A stretch of 64,000 nt of DNA, taken from assembly GCF_014641595.1 (NCBI RefSeq), contig NZ_BMIA01000001.1:2232426-2296425 (forward strand), written 5' to 3'. The notes under the pieces are model-generated. The model saw only the letters and a program-made list of their open reading frames with translations. It ran no database searches and was not told the DNA's origin. This DNA is from Dyadobacter endophyticus. GTDB taxonomy: Bacteria > Bacteroidota > Bacteroidia > Cytophagales > Spirosomataceae. Positions 31,938-42,081 of the stretch are shown in pieces; the first letter of the stretch is position 1; every line of letters begins with the position of its first letter. Both the position numbers and the translations under genes were made by a program.

Positions 31938-34900
31938 ATGAATACACAACTACTACGACCCATTTTCACAGTGTTTTGCGCACTGCTGGTTGCTACCATC
32001 GCCCATTCGGCGGTGATTTATAACCACACCTTTCCCAATAGCAATTTCAACACCCCTACCTCCATTAACGCTAACCTGACGGGCAAGTGGACGGGGATAG
32101 GCGACACTCCTTACTCGTACAGCTACAACGGGAACAACGCGATGGCACTCAATGCGCACAATCACGTGTACGTGCTCACGGTCACGATCAAGGAAGGGTA
32201 TCAGGTTGAACTGACCAGTATTACCTTTTCACGGTTCTCTGCTGACAACGGGACATTCCAGGTCCAGATTGACGGCGTCAACTACGGCTCGTCCTTTTCG
32301 TCGAGCATGGACATGGCATCCATTACCCGCACCAAAACCGTTTCCAAACTGCGGAACACCATGCAGATCAGGATCGCGGTTAACAACAGCAACACGCCCA
32401 ACCAAAATTATTCAGCAATCGACAATTTCACGCTCAACGGCTCGGTAACCAGCTACGATGCCGCCGAGGACGCACAGCCCGACGGCAATGGAATCTTATA
32501 TGTCAATGACGAAACCAACTCGCCGGGCAATGGCAGCAGCTGGGACAACCCGCTGAAACGGATGTACCACGCAACCCGCGCGGCAGCGCTGAATCCGGCT
32601 ATCAAGCAGGTATGGGTAGTGAATGGTAATTACCAGACCGAAGCCGCCAACACGCCTTTTTCACTGACGAACGGCGTAGCTTACTACGGCGGTTTCGAGG
32701 GCTACGAAAGTGATCTTCGCGAAAGGTCGTTCAGCGGCCAAACCGTGCTTTCCGGGCAGGGCGGCACGGTCATAACCGTTTCCGGTGCGAGCGCCACGAC
32801 ACGGCTCGACGGCTTCATCGTGACGGCCGGGACCGGCGTGCTCGTGGGCAGCGACCGACGGGGCGGGGCGCTGCATGCGACCAATTCCTCGCTCGTGATC
32901 GCCAACTGCACGTTCGGCGAGAACGCCACCGATCCGTCGGCGGCGGAAGGCAAGGGGGGCGCGATGTACCTGCTCAATTCAAGCCCTTTGATCGTACAAT
33001 GCCTTTTCGCGGTCAATTCGGCCAGGGGCACTACGTCCGGAAAAGGCGGTGCGATCTTTCTTGACAATTCGTCGCCTACGATCCGGAACTGCACTTTTTC
33101 GGCCAATGAGGTAGGGGGCAGTGCCACGGAAGGCAACGGCGGGGCATTGTACGCGGTGGGCGGCTCGTCGCCCGTGGTCGAGAATACGATCATTTGGAAC
33201 AATACCGATCCGGCATCGCCCGGCGGCATCAGCAGCATCGGTGGAAGCGGAACGCCGGTTGTCTCCTACTCGCTCATCCAGGGCGGTTTTGCAGGAGGCA
33301 CGAACATCCTCGACACCGATCCGCAGTTCACCGACCCGGTGCAGCTTGATTTCAGACAGCGCAAAGGCAGCCCGGTGACCAACGCCGGCAACCCCGCCAC
33401 GGACCTTTCCATTTTCCCTAAAAACACAGACGATACACCCGTCGCATTCGACGGCAGCCGAAGGCTCACCAGCCAGGCCATCGACCTCGGGCTCTATGAA
33501 GTGACGCCAAGCGCAATCTGGTATGTAAGTACGACGAACGCTGCGCCCGATCCTTCCGGGGATAGCTGGGCCAATGCGTTTCCCACCCTGCAAGACGCTT
33601 TGAACGTCGCTTCCGAGGGCGACCAGGTCTGGGTAGCACGCGGAGAATACGAAAATAGCGGAAGCCAGCTGGCCTTTATCCACGGCGTGAAGATGTACGG
33701 CAGTTTCGCAGGAACCGAAACCGCCCTCAACCAACGGCCGCTGCCCATCATCCACGGCGATCCGGCGACGGCGACCGTGCTTACTTCATCCGTAGGGCCG
33801 TTCATTAACAATTCAGACAACGGCCTGACCCGCGACGATGTATTCGACGGGTTTACCATTGCCGGTGTGACCGGAAACGACGGCGGTGCCATGCGGAATT
33901 TCAATGTGTCGCCCACTATTTCCAATTGCGCATTCCTGAACAACTCTGCGTCAAATGGGGGGGCGATCTACAATGACATTGCCTCGCCGCTGATCACCAA
34001 CACGATATTTCAAAGTAATACGGCCATGTTCGGCAACGGCGGCGCCATAGCCAACAGAAACGGCTCGAACACGGTTTTGATCAACTGCCTCATCACAGGC
34101 AATTCCGCAGGCGATTTTGCCGGGGCGATTTTTAATCAAAGCTCCCAGGTGACGCTGCTCAACTGCACGGTTTCGGGCAACAGCCAGAACTACCCGGGTA
34201 CCATTACCGGCTACGAAGGCCCGGTAACCGTCCGCAACAGCATCCTTTATGGCAATGGCAGCGGCATCACCAGCCAGGAAAGTACTGTTTCGGTCACATA
34301 CAGCCTGGTTGAAGGCATTGCGGCCAGCGACGCGGACCATAATCTCGCCGGCACCACCAATCCGCAGTTCGCAGGCGAAACTGACTGGACGCTCCTCCCC
34401 TGCTCGCCGGCCATCAACCGGGGTACCAACGAAGCATTGCCCGACCTCCCTGCTAACTTGACCGACCTCGCCAACAACACCCGTACTTTTAACGTCCAAA
34501 CAGACATGGGCGCGTACGAGCTGCAAGCGATCGCAGGCCCGGGTACATTACCCGCGAGTGGCGAGCAGGCTACGCTACCTGTGTATGCAGGCGCGACCTC
34601 CATCACTAGTGATTGTAAGACTTTCGGCCTCATCGAACCCACCGGTACACCCGGCTCACTCGGTAATGTCACGATCAAGACTTTCCTGGCAGCCGGCAAT
34701 ACCGTGTCGGAAGGACAAAAAATATTTGTCAAGAGGCATTACGACATCACCCCTTCCGGAACCGACGGCCCCGCAAAAGTGACGTTATTCTTTTCCAAGC
34801 AGGATTTTGAAGCCTATAACCAGGCCTACGGCAACGCCAACAATGCCTCTCTCCCTGCAAACCTGAAAGTGGTACAATACCATGGTACCAGTCCGTATGG

Positions 34901-35576
34901 CTTCCCGGGTACCTACTCCGGGCCTACGCAACTGATCACGAACGTAACCGTAACGGAAAGCGAAGACCACACCATGTACCTCGTTTCATTTCAGGTGAGC
35001 GGGTTCAGCGGGTTCTTTATTTCGGGGCAATCGGAGGCCGCATTGCCTGTTACGCTCGTGTCCTTTCAAGCCAAAAAACGCGAGAATGAGGCTCATCTCC
35101 AATGGCGGACCAGCTCCGAGATCAACAGTCGTACATTCGAAATTGAACGCAGCCGCGACGGCAAGCAATGGCACCACCTTGGCGAAGTAATGTCGAGCGG
35201 CGGTGAAGCGACAGTTACCGACTATTCCTATACCGATGCCCTTCCACAAGCCGGTACCAACATGTACCGGCTTAAAATGATCGATCTGGACGGTACATTC
35301 TCGTACAGCCGCATGGCCGTGCTGGAATTTGAAGGAGAAAGAGTGGCCATTTATCCTAATCCTGCCATAGGCGTGGCGGCAGTTCGTGTGAAAGGGCTAA
35401 AACCTGAAAGCATCATGAACATCAGGCTGTTCGACACCAGCGGAAGGCTAGTTGTACAGCCTGCATTGCGGGAAGGCAGTATGGATATCGGCAAGCTGCG
35501 GCCAGGCACCTATGCCGTTGAAATAGAAACAACTGGTGGCAGCCGGCAGAGCCTCAAACTCGCGGTGGCGCCATAA
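31938..35576 (+). CDS. Secreted beta-helix repeat protein with T9SS sorting domain
   Basis: A 1212-aa exported protein. After the signal peptide (cleavage near AHSA) comes a jelly-roll-like N-terminal domain (about 25-175), then two right-handed parallel beta-helix regions (about 185-520 and 525-860) with repeats of the type SSPTIRNCTFSAN and SPTISNCAFLNNSASNGGAIYN. Each helix opens with IWYVS/ILYVN and SWDNPL or SWANAF, typical of DUF1565/Pel-type sheets. The C-terminal 85 residues (from about VAIYPNPA) are a type A T9SS sorting signal, so it is exported through T9SS and anchored or released at the surface. Possible roles are polysaccharide lyase, adhesin or surface layer; no catalytic residues stand out. 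Confidence 0.88.
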   Translation: MNTQLLRPIFTVFCALLVATIAHSAVIYNHTFPNSNFNTPTSINANLTGKWTGIGDTPYSYSYNGNNAMALNAHNHVYVLTVTIKEGYQVELTSITFSRFSADNGTFQVQIDGVNYGSSFSSSMDMASITRTKTVSKLRNTMQIRIAVNNSNTPNQNYSAIDNFTLNGSVTSYDAAEDAQPDGNGILYVNDETNSPGNGSSWDNPLKRMYHATRAAALNPAIKQVWVVNGNYQTEAANTPFSLTNGVAYYGGFEGYESDLRERSFSGQTVLSGQGGTVITVSGASATTRLDGFIVTAGTGVLVGSDRRGGALHATNSSLVIANCTFGENATDPSAAEGKGGAMYLLNSSPLIVQCLFAVNSARGTTSGKGGAIFLDNSSPTIRNCTFSANEVGGSATEGNGGALYAVGGSSPVVENTIIWNNTDPASPGGISSIGGSGTPVVSYSLIQGGFAGGTNILDTDPQFTDPVQLDFRQRKGSPVTNAGNPATDLSIFPKNTDDTPVAFDGSRRLTSQAIDLGLYEVTPSAIWYVSTTNAAPDPSGDSWANAFPTLQDALNVASEGDQVWVARGEYENSGSQLAFIHGVKMYGSFAGTETALNQRPLPIIHGDPATATVLTSSVGPFINNSDNGLTRDDVFDGFTIAGVTGNDGGAMRNFNVSPTISNCAFLNNSASNGGAIYNDIASPLITNTIFQSNTAMFGNGGAIANRNGSNTVLINCLITGNSAGDFAGAIFNQSSQVTLLNCTVSGNSQNYPGTITGYEGPVTVRNSILYGNGSGITSQESTVSVTYSLVEGIAASDADHNLAGTTNPQFAGETDWTLLPCSPAINRGTNEALPDLPANLTDLANNTRTFNVQTDMGAYELQAIAGPGTLPASGEQATLPVYAGATSITSDCKTFGLIEPTGTPGSLGNVTIKTFLAAGNTVSEGQKIFVKRHYDITPSGTDGPAKVTLFFSKQDFEAYNQAYGNANNASLPANLKVVQYHGTSPYGFPGTYSGPTQLITNVTVTESEDHTMYLVSFQVSGFSGFFISGQSEAALPVTLVSFQAKKRENEAHLQWRTSSEINSRTFEIERSRDGKQWHHLGEVMSSGGEATVTDYSYTDALPQAGTNMYRLKMIDLDGTFSYSRMAVLEFEGERVAIYPNPAIGVAAVRVKGLKPESIMNIRLFDTSGRLVVQPALREGSMDIGKLRPGTYAVEIETTGGSRQSLKLAVAP

Positions 35577-35733
35577 TCATTACAAACGCTAGCTAATACT
35601 CAACGTTCCATAATGGGGGCAGGCTGGATTGAATTCACACAAATGTTTCAGATATTCGCCGGTTACTTAAATGCTGCCGGCCATCTGATCCGGCTGGTGC
35701 GAATCGATCTACGCTTGTCCCTTTTTCATTGCT

Positions 35734-36369
35734 ATGTCCGCAAATCCCTGGCTGGCCGCCGTCAAACGCATTCTGGCCCTTTCCCAAACCGGCCTGGCCT
35801 TTCAACCCGGAGAATACGACCGGGAACGTTACGAGGAGATCCGCCAGATCAGCCTCAGCCTCCTCGCCGATATCAGTAACGCGCCCATTGAGCAGATTAT
35901 CAGCCTCTTGCCCCACGAAATCGGTTATGTTACACCGAAAGTCGATATCCGCGCCGTGATTTTCCGTGGTACCGATGAGATCCTGATGGTGCAGGAAAAG
36001 ATCGACAACGATCGCTGGACATTGCCCGGCGGCTGGGCGGATGTCGGCTACACACCATTTGAAGTGGCGGTGAAAGAAACATTTGAAGAAACCGGCCTGC
36101 ACGTGGAAGCAGTGCGGTTACTGGCTGTTTTTGATAAACGCAAACACGACCACCCGGAAGAGCTCTGGTACGTTTATAAATTCTTCATTCTCTGCCGCGT
36201 CACGGGCGGCGAGATGCTTGACCAAACCAACGAAACTTCTGGTGTCAGTTGGATCAGGTTCGACGCGTTGCCGTCGCTGGACTTGTCGGTGAACCGGGTC
36301 GCCTATTCGCAGATCAGCCAGTTGCTCCCATTCGCTTCTGATCCCGGGCTGCCGGTTTTATGTGATTGA
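35734..36369 (+). CDS. NUDIX hydrolase
   Basis: A 211-aa protein with an N-terminal helical domain (residues 1-60, NUDIX_N2 type) and a NUDIX fold. The NUDIX box is LPGGWADVGYTPFEVAVKET followed by FEETGL (about 110-132), with the metal-binding EExxE helix intact though the canonical first Glu and Arg are replaced. The N-terminal domain points to the ADP-ribose or nucleotide-sugar hydrolase subgroup. It stands alone between the beta-helix gene and the fructan locus. Confidence 0.9.
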   Translation: MSANPWLAAVKRILALSQTGLAFQPGEYDRERYEEIRQISLSLLADISNAPIEQIISLLPHEIGYVTPKVDIRAVIFRGTDEILMVQEKIDNDRWTLPGGWADVGYTPFEVAVKETFEETGLHVEAVRLLAVFDKRKHDHPEELWYVYKFFILCRVTGGEMLDQTNETSGVSWIRFDALPSLDLSVNRVAYSQISQLLPFASDPGLPVLCD

Positions 36370-36470
36370 CAACGCATGAAACATTTCCTGAAAACTTTGA
36401 AGCAAATTTAAAAACAACGATTTTTTAAATTAATATAAAAATCTAATAATCAACTAACTACATACAAAAA

Positions 36471-36501
36471 TACCAAATGTGAAATTTAAAAACATTTGGT
36501 A
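36471..36501. promoter_or_regulatory. Palindrome upstream of the fructan operon
   Basis: TACCAAATGT (36471-36480) is the reverse complement of ACATTTGGTA (36492-36501), arms about two helical turns apart centre to centre, in an AT-rich spacer 62 bp before the MFS start. A dimeric regulator site is the likely reading; a transcript hairpin is the alternative. Confidence 0.45.
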
Positions 36502-36562
36502 CGGATTCGAAAATAGTTTGCCCGGAGAGCCGGTAGCTTCGTCAGAAATTAATTCAACAATC

Positions 36563-37897
36563 ATGACAAGCAAAAAGGTAATCTTCTGGGCATTCACAGT
36601 CGCGCTGGGCGGTTTTTTATTCGGTTTTGATACGGCGGTCATTTCGGGCGCGGAGAAATCGATCCAGCAATTGTGGGGCCTCACTACGGTGCAGCACGGG
36701 TTCACAGTTTCCATCGCTTTGATCGGCACCGTCCTCGGGTCGCTCACCGGTGCTATCCCTTCCGAGCGTTACGGGCGTAAGTACACGCTCTTCGCCATTG
36801 CTGTCCTTTACTTGCTGTCTTCGATCGGCTCGGCACTCGCCTCCGACTGGATTTCCTTCCTCGTCTTCCGCTTCCTGGGCGGCATCGGTGTGGGCATTTC
36901 GTCGGTTACCGCTCCATTATACATTTCCGAAATATCGCCCGCCAATTCCCGCGGCCGCCTGGTAGCCATGTTCCAGTTCAATGTGGTGCTTGGAATCCTC
37001 ATCGCCTACCTGTCCAACTTCCTGCTCGTAGGCGTGGGCGACAACGACTGGCGCTGGATGCTGGGCGTGCAGGCGTTCCCGTCGCTGGTTTTCCTGGTGA
37101 CGATCCTGTTCGTACCCGAAAGCCCCCGCTGGCTGATCGTGAAACGCGGCAGAGTGGAAGAAGCGCGGCACATACTATCCGTCGCTAATGGCGGTATAGA
37201 TGTGAGCGGCATTGTTTCCGACATTCAGAACTCCGCCAATGCGGGCATCCAGAGCGGAAACAGCATGTCCATTTTTTCATCCCAATACAAACTCCCCCTG
37301 GCGCTGGCCTTGCTTTTTGCCTTTTTCAACCAGGTTTCGGGCATTAATGCGATCATCTATTATGCACCGCGCATTTTCGAAATGGCTGGCCTGGGCAAAA
37401 GTTCGGCGTTGCTGTCGTCTGCCGGTGTAGGGCTGGTGAATTTCTGTTTCACATTCATTGCCATCAATCTCATAGATCGTTTCGGCCGCCGGACGCTGAT
37501 GTTCATCGGGTCGTTCGGATTGATCGCAACGCTGGGGCTTGTGGCGCAGGCATTTTACAGCGGCAACCTGGGCGGTTATGCCGTACCGGTGTACTTGTTC
37601 ATTTACATTGCATTCTTCGCATTGTCGCAGGGCGCGGTGATCTGGGTTTTCATTTCTGAAATTTTCCCGAATCAGGTACGTGCAGCCGGGCAGTCGATGG
37701 GCAGCTTTATGCACTGGCTGCTGGCGGCCGTGATCGCATTCACATTCCCCTACATCGCCGAAACCCTCGGCGGCGGCAACACCTTCATGATCTTCTGCGG
37801 GATGATGGTACTCCAATTGCTTTTTGTATGGAAGATGATGCCCGAAACAAAAGGCACGTCCCTCGAACAAATCGAAAAAACACTGGTCCTCCACTAA
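36563..37897 (+). CDS. Sugar porter MFS transporter (probable fructose importer)
   Basis: A 444-aa inner-membrane transporter with 12 hydrophobic helices. Sugar-porter signatures: GGFLFGFDTAVISGAE in helix 1, the loop motif SERYGRK (about 68), PESPRWLIVKRG after helix 6, QVSGINAIIYYAPRIFE in helix 7 and PETKGTSLEQIE at the end. The ATG at 36563 is chosen because the upstream GTG frame adds 28 polar residues before helix 1. It opens the fructan locus, 24 bp before the fructokinase, so fructose is the likely substrate (inference from context). Confidence 0.93.
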   Translation: MTSKKVIFWAFTVALGGFLFGFDTAVISGAEKSIQQLWGLTTVQHGFTVSIALIGTVLGSLTGAIPSERYGRKYTLFAIAVLYLLSSIGSALASDWISFLVFRFLGGIGVGISSVTAPLYISEISPANSRGRLVAMFQFNVVLGILIAYLSNFLLVGVGDNDWRWMLGVQAFPSLVFLVTILFVPESPRWLIVKRGRVEEARHILSVANGGIDVSGIVSDIQNSANAGIQSGNSMSIFSSQYKLPLALALLFAFFNQVSGINAIIYYAPRIFEMAGLGKSSALLSSAGVGLVNFCFTFIAINLIDRFGRRTLMFIGSFGLIATLGLVAQAFYSGNLGGYAVPVYLFIYIAFFALSQGAVIWVFISEIFPNQVRAAGQSMGSFMHWLLAAVIAFTFPYIAETLGGGNTFMIFCGMMVLQLLFVWKMMPETKGTSLEQIEKTLVLH

Positions 37898-37921
37898 AAT
37901 CTCCACTTTAACCGAATACAT

Positions 37922-38869
37922 ATGACACCGAAACTGACTGTTTTTGGAGAAGTACTCTGGGACGTTCTGCCCGACGCGCGCCTGGCCGGCGGTGCTACGA
38001 TGAACGTTGCTGCACATTTGCAACGCTACGGCATGGACGTTGCCTTCATCAGCCGCGTAGGCCACGACGAGCTGGGTGACGAACTGCTCGCATTTATGGC
38101 ACAGCACGGGCTCGATACGCAATGGGTACAAACCGGCGAGACGCATTTGACGGGCATTGCCAAAGCCAACGTGTCGGACAGCAACGAGGTTACCTACAAG
38201 ATCCTGCACCCGGTGGCCTGGGACTACATTCAGTTCGATGCCGCCGCCGCACAGCAGGTTGCCCACAGCGATTTCTTCGTGTACGGCACGCTGGCCGCCC
38301 GCGACCATACCACGCGTGCTACGCTTATGCGGTATCTAAGCCATGCCCAGACGCGTGTGTTCGACGTGAATCTGCGCCCGCCGCATTACACCCGCGAGCA
38401 GGTACTCGAACTCCTCGGATTTGCCGGCATCGTCAAAATGAACGAGCATGAAATTCGCGAAGTGATGGGCTGGCTCACACCGTTTGAAAGCGAAAAACAA
38501 GCCATGGCATTCCTGATCGACCATTTCAAACTCGATATGCTGGTTCTTACCTGCGGGGCGGACGGCGCAATGCTACTTACCGCTAGCGGCGAGTTCCACC
38601 AGCACCCCGGGTTTATCGTGGAGGTGGCAGATACCATCGGCAGCGGCGACGCATTCCTGGGCGCATTCCTTTACCAGACCGCCACCGGGCATCCGCTTGC
38701 TGAATCCCTCGAATTTGCCTGCGCCGCCGGTGCATTCGTAGCCGGAAAAGCCGGTGCATTGCCCGCATTCGGCGAAACCGATATTCAGGATTTCATTCAC
38801 ACACAGCTGCCGCTGCGGCAGCATCCGCTGGGGCAGCATCCACTGGGGCAGCACTCCGTTACCCACTAG
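37922..38869 (+). CDS. Fructokinase (PfkB family)
   Basis: A 315-aa ribokinase-fold sugar kinase. The N-terminal GEVLWDVLPDARLAGGATMNVAAHL and the C-terminal catalytic motif DTIGSGDAFLGAFLY (base Asp) are diagnostic. It should phosphorylate fructose from the importer encoded just upstream to fructose-6-phosphate. The last residues carry a QHPLGQHPLGQH repeat from a 15-bp tandem DNA repeat, outside the conserved domain. Confidence 0.93.
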   Translation: MTPKLTVFGEVLWDVLPDARLAGGATMNVAAHLQRYGMDVAFISRVGHDELGDELLAFMAQHGLDTQWVQTGETHLTGIAKANVSDSNEVTYKILHPVAWDYIQFDAAAAQQVAHSDFFVYGTLAARDHTTRATLMRYLSHAQTRVFDVNLRPPHYTREQVLELLGFAGIVKMNEHEIREVMGWLTPFESEKQAMAFLIDHFKLDMLVLTCGADGAMLLTASGEFHQHPGFIVEVADTIGSGDAFLGAFLYQTATGHPLAESLEFACAAGAFVAGKAGALPAFGETDIQDFIHTQLPLRQHPLGQHPLGQHSVTH

Positions 38870-38901
38870 TTTCCAATCACCCTATTTTAATCTCAATCCG
38901 T

Positions 38902-41900
38902 ATGCAAAGAATTTTACTGCTGGTGGCCTTCGCGGTCACCTGCGTGATGCAACTGCCCGCCCACGCGCAAAACAGGGCGCAAATCAAGGGTGTCGTCAAG
39001 AGTACCGACGGCGAGCCGCTTCCCGGTGTGAATGTCCTCGAAAAAGGGACCTCGAATGGTGCCGTAACCGATGTTTCGGGAGCGTATAATATTTCGCCAG
39101 CTGCGAATGCTTCGTTGGTTTTCTCCTACATTGGCATGCAAACCAAAGAGGTGGCCGTGGGTAACCAGACGACCATCAACGTTACCCTCGATTACGACCA
39201 GAAAAGTCTCAACGAAGTGGTGGTAGTAGGTTATACTTCTTCCAAAAAAGAAGACCTCACCGGCGCCATTGCCGTAGTGGACATGGCCCCTTTAAAAAAC
39301 ATCAGCTCCGGTAACCCGATGCAGGCTTTGCAGGGACGCGTGCCTGGTTTGTATATTGAAAAAACGGGCTCGCCGAATGGTACCAATTCCCGGATCCTGA
39401 TCCGTGGCGCGAACACGCTGGGCAATACAGATCCACTTTATATCATCGACGGCGTGCCTACCAAGCGCCCGGAGGTATTTCAGGGGTTGAACCCGAACTC
39501 CATTGAGTCAATTCAGGTGCTGAAAGACGCCTCTGCATCGTCCATTTACGGGTCGCGTGCTTCCAATGGGGTGATTATCATTACCACCAAAAACGGTGCC
39601 AATTCCAACGGCAAGATCAATATCGACTTCAATACGAGCATTTCGACGCAATCGGAGAAATATGCGCGGTATAAAATGCTGAATGCGGTTGATCGCGGGC
39701 GTGCATTGTGGCAGGCTTCGGTGAACGACAAGGTCAATCCGGAGGACGGTTACGGGGCCTTATACCAGTTCGACTGGAACAAGGATTTCACCAATCCCAT
39801 ATTAAATGGTGTAAAAGTACAGCCGCTCGTGGGCGGGAATGCCAACATGCCCGCAGGCGATACCGATTGGCAGAAAGTGATGTACAAAACCGGCATCGTG
39901 ACCAACAATGAACTGACCATCTCGGGTGGTAACGGCACTTCTTCGCTGCAAATCAACCTGGGTTATTACAAAAACACGGGTATGCTCCGCTACACCGACT
40001 ATGATAAGATCAGCGGGCGCATTAACGGCCTTACGAGCGCATTCGACGGCAAACTGAAAATCGGGGCGAATATGCAGATCGCATCCTCGAACGAGACGCT
40101 GGCTTCGACCGACATCGGTGGTGCCGGCACGCCCGGCCTGGCCGTTACCCTTGCCCCTACCATTCCGGTGTATGCCAAAGACGGCTCCTGGGGCGGCGCT
40201 ATCGGCTCGGGTTACTCCGACCGCAACAACCCCCTCCACATGCAGGAGATCAACAAATGGGACAATGCGCACCGGCTCACGCTGTTTGGCAATGTTTTTG
40301 TGGAATTACAGCCATTTAAAAATTTCTTTCTTAAAACCAGCCTCGGTGCGGATAATGCGGCTTTTCGCTTCAAAAACATCGAACAATCCTTTGAAGAAGG
40401 CTCTTTCGGCCGCGCCAACAATAGCCTCACGATCGACCAGAACCGCTACCTGAGCATTACCTGGTCCAACACGGCCCGCTACAACCTCGACCTTGGCAAC
40501 AGCCATTTCAAGTTCCTGGCGGGTGTCGAGGCCATTAAAAACGACTCCGATTTTGAAATTGCGAGAAAAGAAGGCTTCGCTGTGCAAACCAAGGAGTACT
40601 TTGTGCTCAATGCCGGCACCGGCAATACCAACGTGACCGGCTCCGGCTCGGGCAGCAGGCTGCTTTCCCAATTCGCCCGCATCGACTACGGTTTCTCGGA
40701 CCGTTACCTGGCGGCCATTACCATCCGTCGTGACGGCTCGTCGCGCTTCGGTTCCGAGAATGCCTACGGTATTTTCCCGGCGGCATCGGTGGGCTGGCGC
40801 ATCGATAAAGAACAGTTTTTCAAAGGGGTAACCAAAATAAGCAATCTGAAACTGCGGGCCGGGGTCGGCAGGGTTGGTAACCAGGAGATCGGTGACCTCG
40901 CCCGCTTTGGATTGTACGATACGCGTTACGGCGCGCGGCAATCGCAGTTTCCGAACGGTCATAACGGCTTTTTCGACCAGTTCTACAACATCGGCACTGC
41001 CTATGACCTCAATGGTGCCAATACAGGCAACCTGCCTTCCGGCTTCGTCTCCATTCAGGGCGCTAACCCGAATTTGAAGTGGGAGACAACCGATGAAGCT
41101 AACTTCGGGCTCGATTTCGGGCTTTTCGACGGGATGATCCAGGGTTCATTTGACTACTTTACCCGCAAAACCAGCGACATCCTGATCACCCCGCCGGTGG
41201 CATCGGCCGTGGGCGAAGGGCAGCTGCGCGTGCTGAATGGTGCGGCCAAGTCCAACAAGGGTTTTGAGTTTTCGGCCGGCTACTATGCTCGTCCGAAAGG
41301 CGATTTTACCTACAATATCACGGCTGGCGTGAGCCGTTTCCGCGACAAAATCACCGAGCTGCCCGAAGAAGTGCGCGCCGCTTATCCCGGCAATGCGATC
41401 CAGACGATCCTCGGCCATTCGCAGTTCGATCTGTTTGGCTATAAAACCAACGGCCTCTTCCAGAACCAGGCCGAAGTGGACGCCGCTCCCGCACAGGTGG
41501 GTGCAGGGCCGGGCCGCATCCGTTACGTGGACACCAACGGCGATAACCGCATCGACGACCTCGACCGCGTGTTTTTCGGCACTACCTTGCCCGCATTCGA
41601 ATACAACCTGAAAGTTGAAGCATTCTACAAGTCGTTCGACTTCTCGATCTTCGGCTCCGGCATTGCGGGCAGGAAGGGATTCGATACCTATACTTTTTAT
41701 AACAACTTCATCCGTGGTCGCGAGAACGTAGGCCCGGGCGTGTTCGATGCCTGGTCGACAAGCAACACCGGCTCCAAAATCCCCGCATTGTCGCTTTCCG
41801 ACGCCAACAACGAGACGCGTTCTTCGGATTATTTCAATGTGAATACTTCCTATTTCAAACTGCGCAACATCCAGCTGGGGTACGCACTGAGTTCGGAGCT

Positions 41901-42063
41901 AACCCAGAAAATCAAACTGCAACGCGTACGGATGTACCTCATGGCCGAAAACCTGTTCCTGATCAAATCAAAGCAGTTCACCGGCCCTGATCCCGAGCGG
42001 ACGGACATCAACGCGATCCCGATCCCGAGGACATTCACATTTGGTTTGAACATTTCTTTCTAA
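38902..42063 (+). CDS. SusC/RagA TonB-linked outer-membrane transporter
   Basis: A 1053-aa transporter. After the signal peptide (near AHAQ) comes a carboxypeptidase-regulatory-like domain (KGVVKSTDGEPLPGVNVLEK), a TonB-box region (SLNEVVVVGYTSSKKEDL), the plug (PMQALQGRVPGLYIEKTGSP, then IRGANTLGNTDPLYIIDGVP and the SIYGSRASNGVIIITTK signature of SusC), and a 22-strand barrel ending GLNISF. Together with the SusD 18 bp downstream it forms a surface fructo-oligosaccharide uptake complex (inferred from the neighbours). Confidence 0.96.
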   Translation: MQRILLLVAFAVTCVMQLPAHAQNRAQIKGVVKSTDGEPLPGVNVLEKGTSNGAVTDVSGAYNISPAANASLVFSYIGMQTKEVAVGNQTTINVTLDYDQKSLNEVVVVGYTSSKKEDLTGAIAVVDMAPLKNISSGNPMQALQGRVPGLYIEKTGSPNGTNSRILIRGANTLGNTDPLYIIDGVPTKRPEVFQGLNPNSIESIQVLKDASASSIYGSRASNGVIIITTKNGANSNGKINIDFNTSISTQSEKYARYKMLNAVDRGRALWQASVNDKVNPEDGYGALYQFDWNKDFTNPILNGVKVQPLVGGNANMPAGDTDWQKVMYKTGIVTNNELTISGGNGTSSLQINLGYYKNTGMLRYTDYDKISGRINGLTSAFDGKLKIGANMQIASSNETLASTDIGGAGTPGLAVTLAPTIPVYAKDGSWGGAIGSGYSDRNNPLHMQEINKWDNAHRLTLFGNVFVELQPFKNFFLKTSLGADNAAFRFKNIEQSFEEGSFGRANNSLTIDQNRYLSITWSNTARYNLDLGNSHFKFLAGVEAIKNDSDFEIARKEGFAVQTKEYFVLNAGTGNTNVTGSGSGSRLLSQFARIDYGFSDRYLAAITIRRDGSSRFGSENAYGIFPAASVGWRIDKEQFFKGVTKISNLKLRAGVGRVGNQEIGDLARFGLYDTRYGARQSQFPNGHNGFFDQFYNIGTAYDLNGANTGNLPSGFVSIQGANPNLKWETTDEANFGLDFGLFDGMIQGSFDYFTRKTSDILITPPVASAVGEGQLRVLNGAAKSNKGFEFSAGYYARPKGDFTYNITAGVSRFRDKITELPEEVRAAYPGNAIQTILGHSQFDLFGYKTNGLFQNQAEVDAAPAQVGAGPGRIRYVDTNGDNRIDDLDRVFFGTTLPAFEYNLKVEAFYKSFDFSIFGSGIAGRKGFDTYTFYNNFIRGRENVGPGVFDAWSTSNTGSKIPALSLSDANNETRSSDYFNVNTSYFKLRNIQLGYALSSELTQKIKLQRVRMYLMAENLFLIKSKQFTGPDPERTDINAIPIPRTFTFGLNISF

Positions 42064-42081
42064 TCCCCAAAGCGCATTGTT

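Noticed and set aside
37277..38308. 343-codon minus-strand frame across the MFS and fructokinase genes
   Set aside because: Runs antisense through two well-recognised genes.
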